64,000 nucleotides of DNA from JACPFJ01 sp036504875 (GCA_036504875.1 DASXUK010000003.1:124001-188000); one strand, 5' to 3'. Shown: positions 8,617 through 18,130, counted from the stretch's first letter. Notes: generated from the letters alone by a model not told the origin. Numbers and translations are program-made.

Positions 8617-8982
8617 ATGAAGATATCCGGCCTCCTCATTTTAGTAACCATACTGGCGTTCGCACCAAAAATGGCCGGCGCCGATAATAGCTGCAGAGTG
8701 ATCGAGTATCCCGACCATTTCGAGGCAAGCTGCCAGGGTGTTTCAGGACCAGAGCCACCACAGGCGCCGTCCCCCATCGCCCCGCGAGAGGCGGCTGGGC
8801 AAACCGCGACGGCAGCAAATTCGGTCGAGCGCTTGCCGAAGCCAGAGATGCAGGCATTGCAAACACCGGGCAGCGATCATCTCGGAAAAGAAACCGCCCA
8901 CAGACAGCGTCGTCGCTCGGAAGCCGCCATTGACGTGGCCAGATCGTTACGCACCGAGCAAATCATGGGCAGCAAGCACTAA
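8617..8982 (+). CDS. Small secreted hypothetical protein
   Basis: 121-residue protein with a clear signal peptide (cleavage near ...KMAGA-DNS, residue 22) and two Cys in the mature part (in NSCRVIEY and ASCQGV) that could form a disulfide. The rest is Pro- and Ala-rich, then basic (HRQRRRSEAA), and looks mostly disordered. No family recognised. It lies between two exported multicopper oxidases in the same direction and the next gene starts 19 nt later, so it is probably co-expressed. A regulatory or assembly role in the periplasm is only a guess. Confidence 0.6.
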   Translation: MKISGLLILVTILAFAPKMAGADNSCRVIEYPDHFEASCQGVSGPEPPQAPSPIAPREAAGQTATAANSVERLPKPEMQALQTPGSDHLGKETAHRQRRRSEAAIDVARSLRTEQIMGSKH

Positions 8983-9001
8983 CCAGAAAGCGAGATCCTT
9001 A

Positions 9002-9352
9002 ATGTTACACAAAACCCTTTCATTGAATCTTTTATCGGGACTAATCGGGGCAAGCCTTATGGGCACCACCTGTCATGCCGAGGAGCAGGTATTCAAATCG
9101 CCTAAAGACAAGATCAACTATGCAATCGGGGCCGAGGTTGCCAGAAATTACAAAAACCAGGGGCTTGAACTGAATCCCGACATGGTTATGAAGGGCATGC
9201 GGGACGCCTTATCGGGCGGCAAACTCCTCGTCCCCGAAAAAGAGCTGCGCGCTGTCCTGATAGCGGTTCAGAGTGAAATCCGTCGGAAACAATCATCGTC
9301 CCCAAAACCTGTATCCGCAGAAAGCAAAAAAACCGGAGAGATTGCAAAATAG
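9002..9352 (+). CDS. FkpA N-terminal-domain protein lacking the isomerase domain
   Basis: 116-residue secreted protein; the ATG at 9002 is preferred because a signal peptide (residues 1-22, ending TCHAEE) follows at once, although the open frame continues upstream. The mature part (KDKINYAIGAEVARNYKNQGLEL, DMVMKGMRDALSG) resembles the dimerisation/chaperone domain found before FKBP in FkpA and Mip, with typical alternating helices. The FKBP catalytic domain is absent: the protein stops after a Lys/Ser tail. It may serve as a periplasmic holdase for the large oxidase encoded 62 nt downstream (inference). Confidence 0.7.
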   Translation: MLHKTLSLNLLSGLIGASLMGTTCHAEEQVFKSPKDKINYAIGAEVARNYKNQGLELNPDMVMKGMRDALSGGKLLVPEKELRAVLIAVQSEIRRKQSSSPKPVSAESKKTGEIAK

Positions 9353-9413
9353 GCATTCGCTTGTAACTGAGTTATAGGATTTTTTTAGTTTTCACAACAC
9401 AGGAGGGAGCCAC

Positions 9414-12400
9414 ATGAAAAGGAAGACTTTATTCTGGAAAATGATGCGATTGTTGGTGACAGTTGCCGTCATGGTCGGGGGCTTTAATCTAGCCCAGGCA
9501 GGGCCCGGAGGCGGAACTTACTATGCTAATAGTCCGTCAGGAGGCGCTTCTGGAACAGCGCTCCGGAAGTTTGTTGATTCGCTGCCCGGCGTGGGGCCTG
9601 CCAACAAGAATAATCTCGGGCAGTACATCCCCGTGGCCCAAAAATTTACGCCAGCTCAACTACCAGCTGGAGTCCCCAACGATGGAGGCAATAGCGATTA
9701 TTATGAAATCGGAGTGGTTCAGTATGGTGAGAAGATGCATTCCGATCTTCCCAAAAAGACCCTGCTCAGGGGCTACAAGGATCTCAACCCCGCCTTTTCC
9801 AACATCTCCGCCCATTATCTGGGACCGTTGATCATAGCCAAGCGGGACAGACCGGTGCGCCTAAAAATGAGAAACCTTCTCCCGACCGGGACGGCCGGCA
9901 ACCTGTTCATACCGACCGACACCAGCCTGATGGGGGCGGGAATGGGACCTTTAAAAAGCAATGGTCTTGGCGGATGGATTACTTGTTCCAGTACACGGCC
10001 TGATCCGAATAACCCTACACAGAATATCTCTGAAAACTGCCCTGAAAACGTCTCCTACACCCAGAACCGCGCCACTTTTCATCTGCACGGCGGCAACTCG
10101 CCCTGGATCAGTGACGGCACACCCCATCAGTGGACCGCCCCTGTCGGTGAAAACTCCGTCCCGGCTGCCATGCTGAAAGGTGCTTCTACCTATAATGTCC
10201 CGGACATGCCAAATCCAGGCAAACCTGGTGTCGACGGAGAGATGACTTTTTACTGGACCAATCAACAAAGTAACCGTCTAATGTTCTACCATGACCACTC
10301 GTTGGGCCTGACCCGCCTGAATGTATATGCCGGCGAAGCAGCCGGTTTTATTCTGACCGATCCGATTGAGGAAGGCTTGATTGATGGCGGGACGCTACCC
10401 AATATCTGCCCCGGCCTCCCGACCACAGTCTGCGATTACCGCTATGGTATCCCGCTGATCATCCAGGACAAAACCTTTGTCCCTAAAAATATAGATGTTC
10501 AGGATGCCTTATGGACAAAGAACTCCAAAGGCGCTGCCAACAACTGGGGCACTCACGGCGACCTCTGGTTCCCGCATGTCTATGAATCCAATCAGGACCC
10601 GACCAGTCCGGCTGGGGCAAATCCCTTTGGCCGCTGGGATTACGGTCCCTGGTTCTGGCCTCCCATTTCAGTGGCAGCGGATAGATCCACGTTGCCGGAA
10701 CCGTCAACCACCCCGGAAGCTTTTCATGACACCATGTTGGTCAACGGCACCGCCTATCCTTACCTGTCGGTGGAGCCTAAAACCTATCGGTTCCGGATTC
10801 TGAACGCCGCCAATGACCGTGGTCTTAACCTGAGCCTGTTTTATGCCGATCCCAACGACCCATCCGGCACGGAGGTCAAGATGGTGCCGGCCGGGCCGAA
10901 TCCGACCTTCCCAGCGGGATGGCCGACCGACGGCCGGGACGGTGGCGTGCCCGATCCCGCCACCAAGGGTCCCAACATGATCCAGATCGGCAGCGAAAGC
11001 GGTTTCCTACCGTTCCCGGTGGAGCATCCCAACCAGCCGGTCAACTATAACTACAACCGCCGCGATATCGTGGTTCTGAATGTTCAGGAAAAAAACCTCT
11101 TCCTGGGTCCAGCGGAGCGGGCGGACGTCATCATTGATTTCTCCCAGTTTGCCGGCAAAACCATCATCCTCTACAATGATGCCCCCGCCCCTACACCGGC
11201 TTCCGACCCACGGGTCGACTATTTCACCGGTAACACGGACCAAACTGCAAGCGGCGGCGCACCTTCGACCAAGAGAGGATTTGGTCCAAATACCCGCACC
11301 GTCATGCAATTCCGCGTGGCCGGCACACCGGCCGCACCGTTTAACCTGGCCAAACTGCAAGCAGATCTGCCGGTCGCATTCAAAGCCACCCAGCCGGCGC
11401 CGCTGGTGCCGCAACCTACCAAACCGGTTGCTTCCGGCGGATATGGCCCGACCGAGCAATATGCCAAGATCCAGGATTATGCGATGAGTCTGAAGCCGCT
11501 TAACAGCGACTACACCCAAAGCACGATCCCGGTCACCATTCCTTTTCATCCCAAAGCGATTCAGGAGCTGTGGGATCCCTACGGCCGCATGAACGCCACC
11601 CTGGGCATCGAACTGCCCTTTACCAATCAGTTCAACCAGACCACCATCCCCATGGGCTATGCCGAACCGGCTACCGAGTTCATTACCGACGGCCAGCCCC
11701 AGATCTGGAAGGTTACCCATAATGGTGTCGATACCCACCCGGTCCATTTCCACATGGTGGATGTCCAGGTCATCAATCGGGTCGGCTGGGACGGCGCGAT
11801 CCGCCCACCAGACGACAATGAACTGGGCTGGAAGGAAACTGTCCGAATGAATCCTCTGGAGGATATCATCGTGGCCATGCGGCCAAAGTCACAGTCCTTG
11901 CCCGCTGCGTGGGCTGCCACAAACCCGGATGCTAATGGCCTGCCGCTTCCCAAGAGCATTCGTCTAATAGATCCGGTGCTGCCACCGGACGCACGTATCA
12001 TTGCCACTGATTTTGGAAATATACCTGGAGGAACAGGAACGCCGGTAGCCGGTGTTGTCACAACAGTGGCCAACAACGACGTCAATTTTACCGATTACGG
12101 CTATGAATACGTCTGGCACTGCCACATATTAGGTCATGAGGAAAATGATTTCATGCGGCCGGTTATCTTTAAAACCTCGTTGTCAGCGCCAGCAGCACCC
12201 TACTTTGTACCTGGCGGCGTTGCACCGGCCACCGGAGAAATAGGTGGTGCTTTTGGGGGGGGCGCCTCGGTACCGGGCAAACTGAACTACGTCACCCAGA
12301 ACGTCATCAACCCGAACATTAATCAGGTGGTCCTACAATGGAATGATGGCGCGCCGGTCATGGCACCGAGCAGCTTCCGGATTGTAAGGGACGGCACCCC

Positions 12401-14156
12401 CATTGCCGAAGTATCCTATTTGCCTGGTTATCCGCCCATTTACACCGACACAGCGGTTAATCCGAATACTACCTACTCTTACCAGATAGCGGCTTTTAAC
12501 GCCGTTGGGCCGACCACCGCTCTGGACGGCCCAAAATCTGTGACAACCGGTGCATGGACCAATGCCACCGCCGTAACCATTAAAGACAGTAAGCCGGTCG
12601 GGCATGTGGTCGGCACCAACGTCCAGTTCATTGCCTCCGGTTCCGGGGCAAGCAATCTGCTGAATCTAGCTGTGGCCTATCAGTATCGGTTCCTGCTCAA
12701 CAATGTGGAGGTGCAGGCTTTCAGCACCAACAACATGTGGACACTGCCCGACACAACACCGGTCGGCAGCTATAGCATCACTGTCCAGGCACGTACCAGC
12801 CCCAGCCAGAATCCTGTTGCCACCAGCATCATTACCCATTTGGTGAATAATCCACCCGATCCTCCGGTGACGGTTGCCAGTCCGGTACCGGCGATCTATT
12901 CCGCAGCGCCGGTACTAGTCAGTCTGACCGCAACAACCAATGCACCTCCAGTCACTGTTTATTACACGGTTGATGGAAATCTACCGACCACGGCATCACC
13001 CATCTACACTTCACCGATTGTGGTCACTGGCACCACCAACATCCAGTACTTTGCTGTGGATGTCAACGGCACTGCCGAAGCGGTCCACTCCGATACCTGG
13101 TACATCCATGTACCGGACTTGGTTGCCAGTGCACAAATCAACAACGGCGCAACACTTACCAAAAGCCGGGCGGTTAAGCTGACACTGAGCGCATTTGATC
13201 CAGCCGGTGTTGATACAATGCAGTTCTCTAATGACGGCTTGACATGGCCCTTTGTTGAAGAACCGTACACCGCCCAAAAGGACTGGACGCTTGCCACCGG
13301 GAGTGATGGTCCGAGAACGGTTTATATACGTTTCCGGGACAAGTCGCTGCCTACAGGTGTCCAGTATCCGCCTATTACTGCCGGTATTACCTTGGACACG
13401 ACAGCGCCGATCACATCACCTTCGCCGATTGCAGGATACTATTCCAACGGTCCCATTTCGGTGACATTAACCACTAACGAGCCGGCCACTATCTACTACA
13501 CCACCGACAGCAGCACGCCGACGACAGCTTCCAATGTCTATGCCACTCCGATCCCGGTGCTCAATGCCGCGGGGCAGACTACAACCATCAAGTATTTTGC
13601 CGTAGACAGCGCTGGAAATGCAGAGACAGTCAAAACCGGGGCCTGGACCATGCACATCTCCGACATGGTTGCCAGCGTCCAAATCAACAATGGCGCAAAT
13701 TGGACTTTACCCCAGAATGTCACGCTGACACTGAACGCTACCGACCCTGCTCATGTTATCAACTATGATCTCTCCAATGATGGCACAAACTGGACCGGAC
13801 CAGCTGCGTTCACCGAACCCACCACCACCGCCAGTTGGACGCTGACCCCTGGCGAAGGGCTCAAGACAGTCTACGTGCGGTTCCGTGACGGTACCAACAA
13901 CCTGTATGATCCGGTTATTGCTTCCATTCTTTTTGGAGCCAAGGATGGCATCATTCCAGGTGCAAGCAGTTATTTAACCAGCGCCTTAAATGCCATGCGG
14001 ATCGCTGTCGGGATGAAGACCGCCACTCCTCTGGATCTGGTGCACGCCGATGTGGCCCCTTATTCCAAGGGCCAATCCAAGCCGGACGGCAAGATCGATC
14101 TGCTGGATGCCTATATGATTTTAATGCGTTCATTGGGACTTATCACGACATTCTAG
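9414..14156 (+). CDS. Giant secreted multicopper oxidase with Ig-like repeats and dockerin-like C-terminus (OmpB/OmpC-like)
   Basis: 1580 residues with a signal peptide (to about residue 32). Residues 60-920 are a multicopper oxidase: FHLHGGNSPW (about 222), FYHDHSLG (about 292), HPVHFHMVDV (about 775), HCHILGHEENDFM (about 902). The axial residue of type 1 copper is Phe where CotA has Met. Next come a fibronectin-III-like domain (about 968-1045), a PKD/Ig-like stretch and two tandem copies (about 1148-1325 and 1329-1508) of a chitobiase-C-like plus Ig-like pair. The last 70 residues end in a dockerin-like module (SKPDGKIDLLDAYMILMRSL). Strong RBS (GGAGGG). Size and make-up recall Geobacter OmpB. 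Probably at the cell surface; substrate not determined. Confidence 0.9.
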   Translation: MKRKTLFWKMMRLLVTVAVMVGGFNLAQAGPGGGTYYANSPSGGASGTALRKFVDSLPGVGPANKNNLGQYIPVAQKFTPAQLPAGVPNDGGNSDYYEIGVVQYGEKMHSDLPKKTLLRGYKDLNPAFSNISAHYLGPLIIAKRDRPVRLKMRNLLPTGTAGNLFIPTDTSLMGAGMGPLKSNGLGGWITCSSTRPDPNNPTQNISENCPENVSYTQNRATFHLHGGNSPWISDGTPHQWTAPVGENSVPAAMLKGASTYNVPDMPNPGKPGVDGEMTFYWTNQQSNRLMFYHDHSLGLTRLNVYAGEAAGFILTDPIEEGLIDGGTLPNICPGLPTTVCDYRYGIPLIIQDKTFVPKNIDVQDALWTKNSKGAANNWGTHGDLWFPHVYESNQDPTSPAGANPFGRWDYGPWFWPPISVAADRSTLPEPSTTPEAFHDTMLVNGTAYPYLSVEPKTYRFRILNAANDRGLNLSLFYADPNDPSGTEVKMVPAGPNPTFPAGWPTDGRDGGVPDPATKGPNMIQIGSESGFLPFPVEHPNQPVNYNYNRRDIVVLNVQEKNLFLGPAERADVIIDFSQFAGKTIILYNDAPAPTPASDPRVDYFTGNTDQTASGGAPSTKRGFGPNTRTVMQFRVAGTPAAPFNLAKLQADLPVAFKATQPAPLVPQPTKPVASGGYGPTEQYAKIQDYAMSLKPLNSDYTQSTIPVTIPFHPKAIQELWDPYGRMNATLGIELPFTNQFNQTTIPMGYAEPATEFITDGQPQIWKVTHNGVDTHPVHFHMVDVQVINRVGWDGAIRPPDDNELGWKETVRMNPLEDIIVAMRPKSQSLPAAWAATNPDANGLPLPKSIRLIDPVLPPDARIIATDFGNIPGGTGTPVAGVVTTVANNDVNFTDYGYEYVWHCHILGHEENDFMRPVIFKTSLSAPAAPYFVPGGVAPATGEIGGAFGGGASVPGKLNYVTQNVINPNINQVVLQWNDGAPVMAPSSFRIVRDGTPIAEVSYLPGYPPIYTDTAVNPNTTYSYQIAAFNAVGPTTALDGPKSVTTGAWTNATAVTIKDSKPVGHVVGTNVQFIASGSGASNLLNLAVAYQYRFLLNNVEVQAFSTNNMWTLPDTTPVGSYSITVQARTSPSQNPVATSIITHLVNNPPDPPVTVASPVPAIYSAAPVLVSLTATTNAPPVTVYYTVDGNLPTTASPIYTSPIVVTGTTNIQYFAVDVNGTAEAVHSDTWYIHVPDLVASAQINNGATLTKSRAVKLTLSAFDPAGVDTMQFSNDGLTWPFVEEPYTAQKDWTLATGSDGPRTVYIRFRDKSLPTGVQYPPITAGITLDTTAPITSPSPIAGYYSNGPISVTLTTNEPATIYYTTDSSTPTTASNVYATPIPVLNAAGQTTTIKYFAVDSAGNAETVKTGAWTMHISDMVASVQINNGANWTLPQNVTLTLNATDPAHVINYDLSNDGTNWTGPAAFTEPTTTASWTLTPGEGLKTVYVRFRDGTNNLYDPVIASILFGAKDGIIPGASSYLTSALNAMRIAVGMKTATPLDLVHADVAPYSKGQSKPDGKIDLLDAYMILMRSLGLITTF

Positions 14157-14158
14157 GC

Positions 14159-14195
14159 TGCTATCTTCGGCCCCCTTAAAAGGGGCCGGATAGCA
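14159..14195 (+). repeat. Strong intercistronic hairpin without T-run
   Basis: Stem TGCTATC/GATAGCA continues, after a TT bulge, into CGGCCCC/GGGGCCG with a 7-nt loop. It starts 3 nt after the oxidase stop and ends before the ribosome binding site of the next gene. With no T-run it is more likely an mRNA-stabilising or processing hairpin than a terminator. Confidence 0.6.
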
Positions 14196-14217
14196 TACCG
14201 CCAGGAGGATTGTTGAC

Positions 14218-14811
14218 ATGAAAAAAAAAATATTGGCTGTAACATTGACTGTTTTCTCGGCTTTAACCATCAGCGGATGTGGTGGCGGTGGCGGAGGAGG
14301 TGGCGCAATTGCCCCTGCCACGGTTACCAAGGCAGTAACCAAGGTTTATGTGTATGGCAATATGTCCTCGCCTGCTAGTTTCGGTAATCTCTCATCCAAT
14401 GCCAGGATCGCAACTGTGCAATCAAAAATGTCATTGCCGGCTGAAGTCATGGTCAATTATTCCTCGGCACCAGGGGCGACTGCCGGCCTATGCTTTCTGC
14501 GCAAAGGAGTCATCGTCCCTTCAGGAAACACCCTGCTTTCAGCCTCAGATTTCAGTTTCAGCACCTTTGATATTGCCAGCCGGGTGCTGACACTCAATAT
14601 GATCAACAGCGGGAGGCAGCGCCTTAAGACCAATACGAACGGAAATGGTGTGGAATTTGCTACTGTAAACTTTACATTGACCACACCGGGTGTTCCATCC
14701 GGTCTAATCCCGCTGTTCGATCAGGCTGCCGCGATCGGCGAAGAGATGCCCGATCTTTCTTTGGCCTATCTTCTCGGCAGAAGGATAAATTTCGTGACGA
14801 CCTTTTTATAA
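14218..14811 (+). CDS. Lipoprotein with cohesin-like domain
   Basis: 197-residue lipoprotein: lipobox TISGC at about residue 23, then a run of eight Gly. The body (residues 40-165) is an all-beta sequence in the style of bacterial cohesin-like domains: alternating strands around LPAEVMVNYSS, FSFSTFDIASRVLTLNMIN and GVEFATVNFTLTTPG. Excellent RBS (CAGGAGG) before ATG. It lies directly after the oxidase that carries a dockerin-like C-terminus, so it could be a membrane anchor for it (inference). The cohesin call is by fold pattern only, not by a search. Confidence 0.65.
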   Translation: MKKKILAVTLTVFSALTISGCGGGGGGGGAIAPATVTKAVTKVYVYGNMSSPASFGNLSSNARIATVQSKMSLPAEVMVNYSSAPGATAGLCFLRKGVIVPSGNTLLSASDFSFSTFDIASRVLTLNMINSGRQRLKTNTNGNGVEFATVNFTLTTPGVPSGLIPLFDQAAAIGEEMPDLSLAYLLGRRINFVTTFL

Positions 14812-14823
14812 TTAAATACGAGG

Positions 14824-14867
14824 CTAAAAGGACTGGCTACGTTTATCTGCGTTACCAGTCCTTTTAG
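14824..14867 (+). terminator. Intrinsic terminator after the cohesin-like lipoprotein
   Basis: Perfect 13-bp stem CTAAAAGGACTGG/CCAGTCCTTTTAG with an 18-nt loop, closed by an A/T-rich base. It can act in both directions. Confidence 0.7.
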
Positions 14868-14951
14868 TTCAGCAGGGCAACTGTTTTAACTATTGATATC
14901 ATTTTCGTGCTGGGCTAAGCTGACAAAAAAAAACACCTGTGAGACAAAGAA

Positions 14952-16271
14952 ATGATAAGAATTATAAGACAGTTGTTATTGGCTTTTTTACTGTTGTCAG
15001 TATCCTGCTCGATTGCACTGGGCGCCTCGGCGTCAGTAACCGCTTTGGGCAACGGAATATTCACAGTCCAGGGCAACAACATGGATGGTGTTGCCGGAAT
15101 TGATCTGACACTGAATTACGACAGTTCGTCCTTGGCCTCACCGTCGGTAAATCAAGGGAGCCTGTTTACTGGAGCAATGTTTGTAGCCAACCCCAATTTT
15201 GCCCAAGGGGTGATAAAGATTGCCGTCATAAGCAGTAAATCATTTTCAGGCAGCGGACCGATTGCCACCATCACCTTTGCAACCCATAAAGGATCAGGCA
15301 CTGTTTCGATAGCCGCTTTCAAATCGATCAACGCTAGCGGAAATGCCGTCGGCGATGGCTCTTCAAACAACACAGCGACAGATAGCAACACCGGCAACAC
15401 CGGCAGCACCGGCAATACCGGCAATATGAGTAACATAACGACCAACAACACAGTCAATACAGGCGACACAAAAACCAACAATGCCTCCAGTACCACCGGA
15501 TCTTACCTTCCACCAATAACCGGTTCAACCTCGACAATTAGCACCTCGCTCGGCACTGTCAGCATGCCATCCGATAGCCAGACCAAGATGGAAGCCAAAC
15601 CGACAGAATCGCTTAGTGCCACCTCGGTACCACCGGCTGATTTTTCACCACGTGATGAGGCAACTGCCGCTCCTGCTGAACTTTCGATTGCAATAAAAAA
15701 TGAAGAGCCCCAAAAGCCTGAAGAAGTCAAAATCATCTTGAATACCGGCGTGCTTGAACGATTCCATACCTACCAGGGAGAAAAAAGTCCTGCCATAATG
15801 ATGGCGCTTTTTAAAAAAGAAGTTTCAGCTAAAATTCGTCAGGAGCCTGCGGTTGCACTAAGTGACGGAAATAAAATTGTTAAGCTGATTGTCGATCTGC
15901 CTGGTTCTAATGGTATTTCTCCCAATTTTGCCTTTAACGAAGCTAAAATGATTTCGCTCGGCAAGGACGACAACAGTGAAAAGTGGTTGATAGATGTTTT
16001 GCCACAAAAAGGTACCCTTAAGGCAAGCATCACTGTTCTTAGTGGCAATACTATCATTGAATATCCCCTTACCGTTGCGGCGCCTATTAAAGATTTTTCG
16101 ATTTCGGAAGCCGAGTTTAAAAAATTTCTTCAGGATAACGGAGCTAAATCACCCCGACAAGATATTAACAATGATGGGCGTCATGACTATATCGATGACT
16201 TCATCTATACCGCCAATTTTATTGTTCAAAGAAATTCAATTAAGACAGATAGCGTTCCCAAAACTAAATAA
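14952..16271 (+). CDS. Secreted protein with N-terminal cohesin-like and C-terminal dockerin/EF-hand-like parts
   Basis: 439 residues. Signal peptide to about residue 25; residues 27-130 look like a cohesin domain (GIDLTLNYDSSSLASPSV, VIKIAVISSKSFSGSGPIAT, strands as in type I cohesins). A low-complexity Asn/Thr/Gly linker follows (about 135-180), then a mixed domain (about 245-390) and a C-terminal calcium-loop motif DINNDGRHDYIDDFIYTANF (about 404-423), like a dockerin repeat. It thus carries both types of binding part. It has its own upstream terminator and a downstream one, so it is probably a single-gene unit beside the dockerin-bearing oxidase. Confidence 0.65.
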   Translation: MIRIIRQLLLAFLLLSVSCSIALGASASVTALGNGIFTVQGNNMDGVAGIDLTLNYDSSSLASPSVNQGSLFTGAMFVANPNFAQGVIKIAVISSKSFSGSGPIATITFATHKGSGTVSIAAFKSINASGNAVGDGSSNNTATDSNTGNTGSTGNTGNMSNITTNNTVNTGDTKTNNASSTTGSYLPPITGSTSTISTSLGTVSMPSDSQTKMEAKPTESLSATSVPPADFSPRDEATAAPAELSIAIKNEEPQKPEEVKIILNTGVLERFHTYQGEKSPAIMMALFKKEVSAKIRQEPAVALSDGNKIVKLIVDLPGSNGISPNFAFNEAKMISLGKDDNSEKWLIDVLPQKGTLKASITVLSGNTIIEYPLTVAAPIKDFSISEAEFKKFLQDNGAKSPRQDINNDGRHDYIDDFIYTANFIVQRNSIKTDSVPKTK

Positions 16272-16303
16272 AAAAGCCGCTCTGGAAAACGAGCGGCTTT
16301 TTT
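16271..16303. terminator. Bidirectional intrinsic terminator
   Basis: GCCGCTC/GAGCGGC stem with A-run on the left and T-run on the right, between convergent genes. The same stem recurs at 21747-21768. Confidence 0.85.
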
Positions 16304-16326
16304 ATTTATATCTCTTAGACCGAGTA

Positions 16327-18123
16327 TCAACCAGTCATTGCAACCACTTCTTCATAGGTAGTCAATCCCTCCAACATCTTGTTGATCGCCACTTGACGCA
16401 GACTTACCAAACCATTCTCGCCGGCAGCCGCCACCAGATCGGCCAGACTGACAGATCCGGTTATCAATGCCTTTAACCGTTCACTCATGTCAAGAACCTC
16501 GAACAGACCGGTACGTCCTTTGTAACCGGTGCTGCGACACTCTTTACAGCCCTGCCCCTCCCAGACGGTATAGCTTTTTTTGGTTAGTTGCAGGTAGTGA
16601 CGCTCATCATAGGTCAGCTCGCGGGAGGTCTTGCAGTGTGGGCAGATCCTGCGCACCAGCCGCTGGGCAATGATCCCGATTACTGTGGCCGAGATCAGGA
16701 AGGAGGGTACCCCCAAGTCCAGCAAGCGGATGATGGCCGAAACCGAGTCGTTGGTATGCAGGGTCGATAGCACCATATGACCGGTAAGGGCGGCTTGGAC
16801 AGCATTTTCGGCAGTTTCGCGGTCGCGGATCTCTCCAATCATTATAATATCGGGGTCTTGCCGCAAAATATTACGCAGGATCGAATCGAATCCAACCCCG
16901 ATGCCTTGCTGGACACCGATCTGGTTGAATTCCTCCATGACCATCTCGATTGGATCCTCCACCGTGACGATATTGACCTCAGGTGACGAGAGTGTTCGCA
17001 AGGTAGAGTAAAGTGTGGTGGTCTTACCACTGCCGGTAGGACCGGTAACCAAAATGATGCCGTTAGGCCGCCGGATAAAGGAGTTGTATAGCGTCAACTC
17101 CCGGGAATAAAATCCCATGCTGTCAAGATCCTGCAATAGGATATCCGGATCAAAAACCCTGATGACGACTTTTTCGCCAAAAGCCACCGGAACAGTGGAT
17201 ACCCTTAATTCAATGTCCTTACCGTTGGAATTGGTTTTGATCCGGCCGTCCTGGGGGCGTCTCTTCTCGGCCAGATCCATCCTGGAGAGCATCTTTATCC
17301 TTGAAATAATCGGCGCATGAAGCGGTTTAGGGATAGCGTGGATGTTGTGCATGACGCCGTCCATGCGGAAACGGATCAGCGATTTCTCACGTTTAGGCTC
17401 AATATGAATGTCGCTGGCTTGCTGGTCAAAGGCGTATTGCAGCAGGAAATCAACCGCGGAGATAACATGCTTGTCATTACCCTCGATTTCCTGCTGGCCT
17501 TTGAGCTTGAAAAATTGCTCCAGATTACCCAGATCAACCGGGTTCGATGCTTCAGCCTCGGCAGCCGAAACCGACGCCCGAAACCCGTAAAACTCACGCA
17601 GGATCTTAAGAATATCGCTTTTTGAACTCAGCACCCGGCGAACCTCCAACCGTCGGGCACTGGCCAATTCATCGATTACTACTTTATTAAAAGGATCTGC
17701 TACGGCAACGGTTATGGATCCCGCATCCTGCGCAACAGCAACAATTAAATTGCGCAAGGCAAACGGGCGAGGGATATGGGTGGTAACAACGTCCAGATCG
17801 AGCTTGAGCGGGTCGATCTTCAGGTAGGGCATCCCGACAGTCAGTGCAATTGCCTCGGTAATTGCATCCTCGTTGAGCGGTCTTCCAGAGCTGGTAATCT
17901 TATGATTTAAAGAGGCAATTACCTCAGCTGGAGAAATGATCTCGGCACCGGGGTGGGTCCTGCGTGAGGAGCCAGCCTGCAGCTGAGAAAACAGACGTGC
18001 TTCCTGAGCTTTACCCTTTGTAACAACATCTTTCATCTGCTCCGCCGAGATCAAACTCCGGTGATGAAGCAGTTGGGCGACATTTTCAAGGGTCAGTTTT
18101 TTTGGCTCCGGCATAATACCCAT
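16327..18123 (-). CDS. GspE/PilB-family secretion or pilus assembly ATPase
   Basis: 598-residue hexameric ATPase of type II secretion / type IV pilus systems: N-terminal MshEN-like domain (about 80-180), Walker A GPTGSGKTTT (about 358-367), Asp box VTVEDPIE, Walker B region DPDIIMIGEIRD, His box LSTLHTND and a zinc-binding C-terminal part with CPHC and CKEC. An internal ATG three codons in (18114) has AAGAG nine bases upstream and may be the real start. No partner gspF, gspD or pilin gene is nearby; only a small membrane protein gene lies upstream. Whether it drives secretion or a pilus cannot be told from sequence. Confidence 0.9.
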   Translation of the reverse strand: MGIMPEPKKLTLENVAQLLHHRSLISAEQMKDVVTKGKAQEARLFSQLQAGSSRRTHPGAEIISPAEVIASLNHKITSSGRPLNEDAITEAIALTVGMPYLKIDPLKLDLDVVTTHIPRPFALRNLIVAVAQDAGSITVAVADPFNKVVIDELASARRLEVRRVLSSKSDILKILREFYGFRASVSAAEAEASNPVDLGNLEQFFKLKGQQEIEGNDKHVISAVDFLLQYAFDQQASDIHIEPKREKSLIRFRMDGVMHNIHAIPKPLHAPIISRIKMLSRMDLAEKRRPQDGRIKTNSNGKDIELRVSTVPVAFGEKVVIRVFDPDILLQDLDSMGFYSRELTLYNSFIRRPNGIILVTGPTGSGKTTTLYSTLRTLSSPEVNIVTVEDPIEMVMEEFNQIGVQQGIGVGFDSILRNILRQDPDIIMIGEIRDRETAENAVQAALTGHMVLSTLHTNDSVSAIIRLLDLGVPSFLISATVIGIIAQRLVRRICPHCKTSRELTYDERHYLQLTKKSYTVWEGQGCKECRSTGYKGRTGLFEVLDMSERLKALITGSVSLADLVAAAGENGLVSLRQVAINKMLEGLTTYEEVVAMTG

Positions 18124-18130
18124 CTCTTAG

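Noticed and set aside
11007..11753. 248-residue minus-strand frame inside the giant oxidase
   Set aside because: Opposite to the copper-oxidase domain; composition follows codon bias of the sense strand.
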